64,000 nt of DNA from Alectoria sarmentosa (taxonomy: Eukaryota; Ascomycota; Lecanoromycetes; Lecanorales; Parmeliaceae). The DNA lies in the NCBI GenBank assembly GCA_009733775.1, contig WOGZ01000063.1:62001-126000 (forward strand). Reading direction: 5' to 3'. Made by a program: the position numbers and the translations under genes. The notes under the pieces were generated by a model. The model did not search any database and was not told the DNA's origin. It saw only the letters and a program-made list of their open reading frames with translations. Positions 34,911 to 45,243 of this stretch are shown here, in pieces (the stretch's first letter is position 1; the number at the start of each line of letters is the position of its first letter).

Positions 34911-36122
34911 ATGTCCGGCTCCAAGCTTGACCAGATTGTCAAAGGCGCTCCACCACCGGGCACTTCAGTCCCTATCGTCGTCTCTAAGTCATCCTCACCA
35001 GCTCTAGTGGAAGAAAAAGGCGAATCGGGACACTCTGCATCATCTCCTCCTTCGGCAACTTCCGACCCACTCGCGACCCTTCCCTCTTCACCTCCGCAAA
35101 TATACCTCAATCTTCTCATCGTTGAAGCCTCCCTCCGTTCTCAGTATCTAACCCTGCGCGCTCGCAGGAGGCAAAATACCTTCTTCTTGTTCTTGCTTGT
35201 CATATGGATCACCGGCTTTTCATATCTCTTGTTCCTTCGTCCTCGCGAAGATGGAAGCGGAGTAGGTGGCTCTGTCTATTGGGTGGTTGAGATGGGAGAA
35301 AAGGTTGCTTTAATGGGAGGGGTAGTCACTGGGATGCTAATATGGGGCACGGGCCAATGGGATCGTGGAGTGAGATGGCCACGACGCTGGGTAGGTATTA
35401 CCAATCGAGGTCTGAGGAGTATGAATGCAAAGATCGTGGTTATCCAAGGACCTTGGTGGAAGGAGATTTTGGGCCATCTTTCTTTCCTCTTTCCCTACTC
35501 CTCCTTTTTTCCTGCTCAAGGGTCTTCATATCGTTACATAGATCATGTTGCCGAGAAACCCGGCTCCGGTGGCATTCGGCCAGTGTTCGAGGAGGAAGGC
35601 GGTGTCCCACAAGAGGAGGAATTTTCACCTGGAGGTGATTACATCAAACTTCTACTGTTGCCTAAGCCCTTTTCTCCGGATTTTCGCGAGAATTGGGAAC
35701 TGTATCGGCTGGAGTACTGGGAGAAGGAAAATGAGAGGCGAGCACACCTACGACAGTTGATGCAGAAGAGTGAAAGAGAGCTGGCACAAAGGCATGGCGG
35801 GTGGGGCTGGTGGGTGGGATGGCGAGGACGCAAGAGCGTGCACAGCACTATTGGAAAGGGTGATGTCGAGAAAAGCCATCATAGGCAACTTCTCGAAAAG
35901 GAAGGGAAAAGGCACTCTTTCATAAGGTCGGACTCACATTCCCGAAACACATCTCGCAGTAGTACTCCATCGAAAATTGAAGGAGAGGAGCGACCTGCTC
36001 GGACACGGCGAGGCAGCATTACTACGAGTGCCAGTGATCGGAGAAGAAAGGCAACCAGATCTTCTACAATCGTGGAGAATAACCAATTCCCCAAGTTCAC
36101 CCCAGTCAGTCGCCCAGCTTAG
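34911..36122 (+). CDS. Spo7-like regulatory subunit of the Nem1-Spo7 phosphatase
   Basis: Single exon, 403 residues, ATG at 34911. An N-terminal Pro/Ser-rich tail is followed by IYLNLLIVEASLRSQYLTLR and two membrane segments (about residues 90-109 and 131-147). Further conserved blocks are GLRSMNAKIVV, PWWKEILGHLSFLFP and the C-terminal basic tail. This arrangement is that of fungal Spo7 proteins. Spo7 with Nem1 forms an ER/nuclear-envelope phosphatase that activates the Pah1 lipin, steering phosphatidic acid to diacylglycerol and controlling nuclear shape and lipid droplets. The long Ser/Arg tail is typical of filamentous fungi compared with the shorter yeast protein. Confidence 0.85.
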   Translation: MSGSKLDQIVKGAPPPGTSVPIVVSKSSSPALVEEKGESGHSASSPPSATSDPLATLPSSPPQIYLNLLIVEASLRSQYLTLRARRRQNTFFLFLLVIWITGFSYLLFLRPREDGSGVGGSVYWVVEMGEKVALMGGVVTGMLIWGTGQWDRGVRWPRRWVGITNRGLRSMNAKIVVIQGPWWKEILGHLSFLFPYSSFFPAQGSSYRYIDHVAEKPGSGGIRPVFEEEGGVPQEEEFSPGGDYIKLLLLPKPFSPDFRENWELYRLEYWEKENERRAHLRQLMQKSERELAQRHGGWGWWVGWRGRKSVHSTIGKGDVEKSHHRQLLEKEGKRHSFIRSDSHSRNTSRSSTPSKIEGEERPARTRRGSITTSASDRRRKATRSSTIVENNQFPKFTPVSRPA

Positions 36123-36835
36123 TGTGCACATTTGTACCGCGGCGACGAGCTCAAATTGTTTCTCATGTTCGCTTCTCCTGATCCTCATAGCGATGACGAA
36201 GAGAGGAGTCATCCCTGGTTCCTGATACGGCCTTCTAGGCTCAAGGAAAGCCTCGTTCAATTCAGTCGACTTTTCGCTAGTCTGGTTGCTATACTCGATT
36301 GGCGTCCGTTGTGATCGCATGATATGCTCTCGTGTAAGAAGAGCACAAACAATGGCGGTAAAGACTGGTGTTTCCTGTGAACCTCGCTGGCCTGATAGTC
36401 GCCCCTCTGAGTATTACATCAGGAGTCTGATTGACGACCAGGATGCAGAGATTGTCAGATCCAAGCTCCGGTCCCATTTTGGGTCGTTGAGTAGAAGACT
36501 ATGGTTGCTAGAAGTCTGTTATCTTCTTGAGCGGCTCGATACCTATATAGGTCCGCTATTGTGAGGTAGGGCGAGAGGTGCCAATACTAGAAGTAGAATT
36601 CAACAAGATAATAGGATGCAAGGGCAAATATTCTGCCTAGCATATCTTGAGTCCTGCACACTATGGTGTTGGGCAAATTCCCCAAGGTGCCCTGGAGCCG
36701 ACGACGGCGAGGGGTATCTAAGGGCATCGGTGGCTGCGTCTTGCTGTTGATGTATTTATGATTATGTGCGATATCTCATCGTGAAATCATTAAGGGTTCA
36801 ATATTTGACAGTGCCTTCCTTAAAGCTGCGGCGTT
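36123..36835. other. Spo7-like gene 3' flank up to the AT-rich block
   Basis: Normal-composition DNA with small frames only, including an ATG frame of 70 residues at 36,352-36,564 with no recognisable domain. The composition drops sharply at about 36,835. Confidence 0.5.
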
Positions 36836-39800
36836 TTTTTAACGAATAATTGAAAATAAACGAGTCGAGCATTTTCAAAAAAACCAAATAATCGTTATAA
36901 TAAAATGAAGATTTCGATTAATATCGTTCATCGACGCAAAATCACTGCTTTTCTCATTGTTCTTTTTATTCGAATTTTTATTATTTATCAACAAAACGTG
37001 CGACGCGTGATTTTATTACATTCGCGTCTTTTTTTATTAAATAAAAAGATAAAAAAATCGAATTTTTTATTAAAGATTTAAATCGAAAGCGATAAAATTG
37101 AGAAATTTTAAAAATAAAAAATCTTAACAAAAAAGAACAATTTTGTAAAAATTTTACATTTTATAAATAAACACATTACATAAATAAAAATATTATCGAT
37201 TTAACATTTTATAATAAAAGTTTTTGAATTTTAAATTGAAATAATTAATGCATTAAGTCTCGTTTTTGATATAATTAATAAACGAATTTTTGAAAAAGAA
37301 CGAAATAACGCGAGCGAGAATAATATATTATTAAACATTAATATATTAATAAATAAATTATAATTTGATTTTAAAATAATAAATAAAGTCTTTATTAAAA
37401 TTAAAAAGAATTTTTTTTAAAGAAAAGAATTTCGACGACGTACGTTTTCAAATTTTTTCGAATTAAATTATTAAATTATTAACGTTTTAAATATAAAGAA
37501 AAAAAGAAAAATTAAACAAATTAAAAAAATAAGAAAAGAAATAAAGAAAACACAAAAGTAAACGAAAATAACGACTTTAAAAAGTAATAATATTGAATTA
37601 TTAACGTCGTATCGTTAATATAAAAAAATACATTAATTCGAAAATTGTTTTATAAATGCTTTTTCAAATGAATCGTTTAAAAAAATTAAAATGTTTTCGC
37701 TTTTTATATTTATAACGTTAAAAAAAAACGCGAAGGAAAAAAAAGAGATAAAAATAATATATAAATCTCTCTTTTAAAAAAGTATAAAAAAACGATATTC
37801 GAATTTATGTTTATATCGAAATTGAAATCGAATATTACTTTCGAAGAGTTATCGAATATCTTTTATTTAAAAAAGTAATTAAGAAAAAATTTTAAAAATA
37901 TCTCGAGCATTTTTAAATTTATCATCTCGTCATCGTTTTTTTTTCGAATATCGCTGATATCGAAAAATATTGAATTAATGATACGATCGCGTATTTTTAT
38001 AATCGTTATAAAATAAATATCGAAATAATAACACGCTGCAATAAAATCAAAAAAAAAAAAAAAAAAAAACTTCGTTCGAATTTTATATTAATTCGAAAAT
38101 AAAAAAAGTTGAGCGGGATGAAATTCGTCGAAGATTTTAAATATTCGAATAAAAAATAATTATATATTATAATGTCGATAACGTTTAAAGACGTTATTAT
38201 TTTAATTATTTGCGAAGTTATAAACGCAATAATTAACAATTAAATGTTAATAAACGAAATATTTAATAAATATTTTAATTATAATAAAAAGAATTAATTT
38301 ATATATTGCGATTCGCGAAAAATAATAAATTTGAAAATAAATAAAATCTTTATAATTTTAAGAAGAAGAAAAAATTAATGTATATCACACATTAAGATTT
38401 TGCGTATTTATCGTTTATTATATTAATTTTATTTTATTTAAAAATAAGCGATCGAAAATGATGAAGCAAATTGCGTTTATTTTCATATTTATAAAATATA
38501 AGTTTTAATTAAATTATTTGAATTATAAATTTGTTATAAAATCGAAATTTATAATAATTTTTGAAAAAAGTTCGAATGTTCATAAATTTGTAATATTTAT
38601 CGAAAAAGTAAATGCGAATTTTAAAAAATTCTTTGATTTGCGATTTATAATAATTAATTAAAATAATCATTATGATTTTTATTATAAAAGTTATTTAATT
38701 CGATATTATAAATAGATCTTGATAATACGTTTATTAAAAAACATTTTTACTTTAATGTGCTTTTAAAAAGTCGATTATTTTAAATCGCGAAAATGAAAAA
38801 GTTTTTACTTTATATTTAAATCACGATAATATAACTTTATGCGAATTTATTTATTTTTAATTAACAACATTATAATAAATTAAAGCGTTATTAATAAAAT
38901 TAATATCGTATTATTAAACGTTCGTTTTATATTAAAATTGAATCGATTTAAATATATATATTATATGCTTTAACGTTATAAAATGAATATTTTATTTATA
39001 TAAAATTTCGAAATTATTAAAAAATGGTAAATTTTTCTTTAAAAAGCATTTTCATTAATATTAATCGTTGTTTATTACGTTAATAATTTCAATTAAAATA
39101 ACGTAAAACGTAATGCGACGATGATTATTAATAATAAAATAATAATATAACAATTTAATAATAATATTAGTTATGAAATTTTTTATAACGAAGATAAACG
39201 TTTATTAATTTATAAAATAATATATCGCGATCGTTAAATCATAATAATAAATATTTACATTTTGATAAAAAGTGAGAAAAGATTACTTTGATTAAAAACG
39301 ATTAATAATAAATTATAAAAAAAATTATTATTTGAATTATGCGATGTGATAAAAGAGAATTAAAATATAAATTTAAAAATTATAAATAAAATTATTAAAA
39401 ATAATGAAATTACGCAAATTTAAAAAATGAAATTTTTGAAATTTTTGAAAAATCTCAAAAGAGAAATTCACAATATTATTAATAAATAACGATTTCGACA
39501 CTCGAAAAATAAATCGTTTATTTTCTTTATTAAAAAATTTAAATATGTTATATCTCGAATCGATAAAATTTACGTTCGAGACGATTAATTTAATATTTTA
39601 AACAAGTAAAACATTAAATTAAAAAATTTATTAACGAATTATAAAATAATAATAATAACGTTACGTTTCGAAAAAATCACGAACCGCGATTTTAAAAAAT
39701 GATGATTGAATTTGTTATTATTTAAAGAATTTAAAATATGAAAAATCGCTTAAATAACGTTAAAAACACTTTTTTAAATTAATTTATTAATGAAATGAAG

Positions 39801-40400
39801 CATATATAAGATCGCGATCGCAAATGTCTTAAAAAATATTATAAAAAATAATCGAAAAATTAATCGAAAATTGAAATTCAATTTGCGTAAATGATAATAA
39901 AAATTAAAAAAAAGAAAACGATTAAATTCGAATAAAAATTGAGAATTGAAAAAGAGGTTAATTATAATTAATATTTAAAAAAAATTAACAAAAATGCATA
40001 ATTATAATTACGCTTATAATGTTATAATTAAATATTTTATATTTAATAAAAAATCGAGTAAATAATTTTTTAATAAAAATATAATTTATAATAACGCTAA
40101 ATTGAAGGTTTTTATAAACGAAAACGAAAATTTATAAATTAAATCGACGAAAATAATAATGATCGTTAAAAAATATTATAAAAATTTATATATTATAAAA
40201 TCATTAAAGATCGTAATTCGATACGAGATTTTAAATAATTTAATAAATAAAATATTATTAAAAGCGATTAAAAAGTTATTAACATTTATATCGATATAAT
40301 AAATGAGAAATATTATTTAACGTGCGACTTTAAAAAAGTCGCTCGATAATGATAATTTCTTTTTTAAATATTATAAAATGTTAACATTTCGCTCGAAAAG
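36836..40400. other. AT-rich RIP-like degraded DNA
   Basis: No gene could be assigned. It may include the 5' part of the LINE-like element recognised at 40.5-41.3 kb. A pure A run of 21 occurs at about 38,049-38,069. Confidence 0.5.
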
Positions 40401-43000
40401 AAAATCGAATAACGAAAAACCTTTATTTTTAATAATTTAAAAATTGATAAATCTTTATCGTCATATTTAAAAGATCGAAAAATTATTAAAAGATTAAATA
40501 AATAATTTATTAATGATATTTTATAAAAATAAAGATTTAAAAATAAACATTAAAAATTATAAATCTCTTTTTATAATAAATATCGATTATAAATTTTTCA
40601 TCGATATTTTTATATAGCGTTTAATAAAGACGTTAAAAAAGATTATTATTTCGCAATAAAACGAGGTTTTTATTAAAACGATTAATTAATAACAATATTA
40701 AAACGATTCAATATTTAATTATTCGATATAAATTTAACATAAAAAATGTAAAAGAGATAAATGAAATTGCGTTACTCTTTTTAAATCAAAAAAAAATATA
40801 CGATAAAATAAATTATATATTTTTGAAAAAAACATTATGATAATTGAAAATTCTCGAGAATTTTATTTCGTGAATATGAAGATTATATCGTAATGTCTTT
40901 ATTCGATTATATGTCAACGATTATATAAATGAAAAAATCTTTATAAAATGCGAAATGAGATTAAAAAAAAACCTTAATTATATTCTTTTTATGATCGTTA
41001 TTAAAAAATTAATTCGATATTTATAAATTAATTTTTTTTTTTCAAATCATTGCAATGAAATATCAAATAATTAAAACTTTAATATATACGAACGATATCA
41101 TAATAATGATTCGAAATCAAATCGAGACGAATGCGATAATAAAAATATTGAATTTTTATTATCGCATTATAAAGGCTCGAGTAAATTAAACGAAATCGTT
41201 TTTAATAAAAATAAAAGACTTATTATTTATTATTATATCAAAAATTAATAATATTTCGATCGAAAAGATTTATAAATATTTTGAAATTCTCATTAAAATC
41301 AAAATTAAAAAACCTTTATCGAAATTTTAAAAGATTATTATAATCAAAATACGAAATATGATAAATGTATAATTCAAAAATCATTTATTTATTAAAAAGC
41401 GAATATTAATTACAAATGTATATATAATAACGTTATTTAAATATGCGTTCAAATTTTTATAAATGTCATTTAATGTTAAATTCGAATTGAAAATAAAATA
41501 TTATTATTTCATTTGAAATAATAAAGTGAAAAAAATAATATAAAATTTGCATTTATATTATTTAAAAAATAAAAGCGATATTAATAATTGTGATTTAAAT
41601 AATGTTATTAAAATTAATATCATATCTTAAATAATGAAATTGATAAAATATTCGAAAACATTATTTGCTTTATTAATTAAAAACATTTTGATAATTTACG
41701 ATAATATTTTAAATAAAGATTACATCTTTAACGCAATATCGAATTCATGAATATAAATCTTCGATATATAATTAAATCACGTATCGAAATTCTTATATTA
41801 CGTATAATTGATGTGAAAATAAATCAAAAAAATAAAGAGAATTATAATTATATAATCGTCGCAATTAATAAATGAATTATTTATTATAAATATATAATAT
41901 TATTCGAACGTTAAATTTAATCAAAATACTTTAAATTTTAAAAATATTAAAAAATTTAAATCGATATATCAATATAATTTTTGAGATATAAAAATAAAAA
42001 TATTAAGTTATATATAAGATCTAATGTTAAGAATATCGATTTGTTTAAAAATAAGAAATCTCGATCATAAAAACAAAATTAAAACGTTAATTAAAAAGTT
42101 TATAAAAAATTACTTATCGTCGAATTGAAATCGATGATTGAAAATTTAAAATTTAAATTAATAACGAGCGAATTAATTATTTCATAACGATTATAATATT
42201 ATAATTAATAAAATAATATAAAATTAATTAATAAAGATATTTTTATTTAAAAAAAAATTGATTAACACACGATATATAAAACATTTTTAAATTTAAGACT
42301 TTATAATATCGACTTTAATTTCAAAATCGAAACATCGATTTTAATATATTAAAAGCAATGTGATATATAAATGTTTAAAAATAAAATTTGATTAACGGCG
42401 AGAAACGAATTCGAAAATTTCCGAATTAAAAACTTATTATAACGTTTTTTATATAAAAAAATGAGAATGAAAAATAATATATCGTGATTATCGAAAGAAT
42501 TGCAATTATGCTCTCATCATATAATTAATTTTATTTTTTATTATATATAAATTGAATATTTAATCGCGTAAGCGATTTAAAATGAATTTCATTTAATATA
42601 AAAATTTTTAAATAATATAAAAAAATTCGAAATATAAATAACAAATATATTAATCGCGTTTATAATTATATGCTCTTATTAAATTTTTAAAAACATTAAT
42701 TGACGTCGATAATAAATCTTATATTAAATCGCGGTTTGAGCGATTTAAAAAAATTATTTAACGCATTAATCTAATAAATTCGAAAAATGATAATATTCGA
42801 ATACCGCTCGAAATTATTATCGCTTTTTCATTCGAAAACAAATTTATATAAATTATTTATTACGTTTATATAAGCGATATAAAAATGTTAAATATTTTAA
42901 ATTGATATTTGAGAATTTATGAGACGAGCTCGCGAAGACAATAAAAATACAAAAAAAAATTAATATGCCTAATTCGACCTTAAAAAAAGATTGAGATTAT
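40401..43000 (+). mobile_element. Degraded LINE-type (non-LTR) retrotransposon, reverse-transcriptase region
   Basis: The plus strand carries, in the right order, blocks of non-LTR reverse transcriptase. First comes LFIINIDYKFFIDIFI with a following RLIKTLKKIIIS near 40,564-40,650, matching the N-terminal RPISLLNVDYKI..RLK..L..I block. Next is ALLFLNQKKIYDK near 40,769-40,810, matching the palm A block (FLDQEKAYDRV). Then IYTNDIIIMIRNQIE at about 41,082-41,126, matching the YADD box with Ala to Thr and Asp to Asn (both G-to-A), followed by AIIKILNFYYRIIKARVN. Frames shift between blocks and many stops occur, so it is a relic. Boundaries are unknown; the end at 43,000 is a rough limit. Confidence 0.65.
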
Positions 43001-43886
43001 CGAACATATATAAAATAATGAAAATGTTAATTTTAGAGACATTAAAAAAAAATTCGAACAATTTATCTAAAAAAATGTAATAATCGATATAATTATTAAT
43101 AATTAAATGTTTAACGATATCGAAATTAATTGATTTTTTTTCGTATTATGCGTATTCTATTTTCTGCAAAAATTAAATGAGAACATAATAATGATTTTTT
43201 TTTAATATCATCAATTTATTGTTTTCAATATTTTAATTATGATGAAATAATTTATAAATTCGATTTTTTGTAAATTTCATTGATGAGATTATTTCATCGC
43301 GGCTATTTATAATTAAATCAAATAAAACAAATTTTCAAATCAATGATGTTGAGACAATTTATTTCTCTTCATCACAGTTTGAAAACTCTCATAGACAGAA
43401 TTGCTTTATTAATGCACTATTCTGCGAACTCATTTGTTCTCATATTATATCAAATCTTCGTTATATTAACACTAAAATAATAACGCGATTATTCGTTATT
43501 ATCTTTATTATTATAAAGCTTTTAAATTTTCTTCAATGAATTTATATTTATTCATTATTCAATTTCAAGATTCGCGCATTTAAAAGCGTTATTTAAAAGA
43601 TTATTATCGTCGATTTCATTAACAATCTTTTGATTTATCTTATTATTTCACAATTTTTAAACGTTATTTTACTATAATTAATAATTTTAACATTTATTAT
43701 CGTTATAATCTTTATTTCGAAATGTTATTATAATTATTATTATTATTTAAATTCAACGATCGTTATATATCTTGAGGGAAACACGTGACTTGAAAATGAA
43801 AGGTGTTGATTTCATGTTGAAATTGACTTTTCTATCGACTGTTCATTGATAGTTCATTGATTATTCATTTATCACAATGTTACATT
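43001..43886. other. Less mutated AT-rich DNA upstream of B3
   Basis: C+G is somewhat higher at 43,140-43,480 and 43,740-43,890 than in neighbouring DNA. TGAGAACA at about 43,179 and TGTTCTCA at about 43,436 are inverted and might bound a small inserted element, but the arms are too short to support that. Confidence 0.35.
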
Positions 43887-44024
43887 TATTGAAATGTGTT
43901 TATTATTCGAAATATAAAAGGTTTGTCGAGGCAAAAAAGATTTGTCGAAACTTAATAACATATTTATATTTAATGACTCTGTTGTAATTATTCAATCAAT
44001 TAAATATTTCATTTATTTTCAATA
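43887..44024 (+). repeat. 5' LTR of B3
   Basis: 138 bp. It matches the reverse complement of the B1 LTRs and the B2 LTR, with the start changed from TGTTGAAATG to TATTGAAATG by transition. Confidence 0.75.
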
Positions 44025-44257
44025 ATTTATAAACTCGAAATCGCAGAACATTCGTTTAATTAATTATTTATCTATTATTTATAAATCAATTAACTCACTA
44101 ATTAAGCGTACAATTGAAAACTGAATCGTAATATCAAAATTTAAACGATAGATCAATCATTCACTTTGCGATAATTTCGCAATAATCTTTTTAAATTTAT
44201 TCATTATACGTGATTATTCTTATTACTTAATAAATCGTATTTTAAATATATATCTTA

Positions 44258-44520
44258 CGGGAACGCTATCTTTTATAGATCGCGCCATGACAAAAAGTTA
44301 AAAACGCGACAATAACAACAACGCGTTAACAATTAAAACCTAAATTAACAGATTGTCAACAATTTTCCAACAATTTCCCAATAACAAATTGTTAATGTCA
44401 ACAATGTGTCAACAATGCGTCAACAATTTTCAACATTTTGTTAAAAAATTTTGATTTGTCAACAAATTGTTTTTATTTTTAAATAGTTACCAATTTATTT
44501 ATAAATAAAATATCTCTCTT
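44258..44520. repeat. TGTCAACAA-rich insertion in B3
   Basis: A short tandem array of TGTCAACAA-like units lies at about 44,350-44,460 and is absent at the corresponding place in B2. Related TTGTTGA or CATGTTGA arrays occur at about 49,420-49,480 and 57,710-57,900. Confidence 0.5.
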
Positions 44521-45019
44521 AAGATATTTAATTAAATTTGGCGATTATTTATATAATAATCTCAAATAATAAATCGTGAAGCGTTGATTATAAATTAATT
44601 TCAAAGAATTATAATTAATTAACTTCAATTTTTAAACGATAAATTATATTTATAACGCAATAATCGAATAATTTTTTAAAAAACCGTTTAATTTTATAAA
44701 ATTGCATCTCAGTTTTTTATTCAAAATGAGAAATTTAAACGAAAATTTAATTAAACGCGTATTGTTTTCATTAATCGATTAAAAGTTATTAAATAATGTT
44801 ATTTCGCTATTTGTAAAATCTATAATAAATGAAAAGAGGTTATAAATATATTATAAACTTTGTTTTTACGATTGTTATTATAATATTAATTATCAAATTG
44901 CTTTTGATGAAATATCAAATTAAAATTAATAACGACAACGAATCGTTTATAACAACGAGCATTTCTTTACAAAACACGACTTTTATTATATCAACAATCG
45001 TTATTATATTAATAATCGT

Positions 45020-45243
45020 TGTTAAAAGTAAATGAAACACTTAATTAATTGAATAATTTGCAACAGAGCATTTAAATACAAAATGTGTTAAGTTTCGATA
45101 AATCTTTTATTAAAATATGAAGTAAAACACTTAATTATATTACTTTAAAAGTGTTATAAAAAAAAGAGCGATTTATGTACGAGCGCATTGATTAATGCGC
45201 ACATAACATCAAGATTTAACGTCACATAATTCGAATTTCAACA
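45020..45243 (-). repeat. LTR of B4 with internal insertion
   Basis: 224 bp, compared with 135-138 bp in other B copies. It contains a near-duplicate of GTAAAACACTTAATT and a GCGCATT..AATGCGC hairpin at about 45,183-45,200. Confidence 0.6.

Larger units (their letters stand above)
43887..45019 (+). mobile_element. Family B copia element, copy B3, 5' part only
   Basis: A 5' LTR (43887-44024) is followed by a RIP-altered primer-binding site (44025-44037) and leader/gag sequence parallel to B2 at 58,584-59,460. The shared part includes a gag-like string SLQNTTFIISTIVIILI. It stops at 45,019, where the LTR of B4 begins in the opposite orientation. Relative to B2 it also carries an extra segment of about 260 bp (about 44,258-44,520) rich in TGTCAACAA repeats. 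Confidence 0.7.

Noticed and set aside
36352..36564. 70-codon frame after the Spo7-like gene
   Set aside because: No recognisable domain, at the edge of the AT-rich block; could be real but unsupported.
43179..43443. Inverted TGAGAACA/TGTTCTCA pair as a small DNA transposon
   Set aside because: Arms of eight bases are expected by chance in such sequence, and no target duplication was seen.
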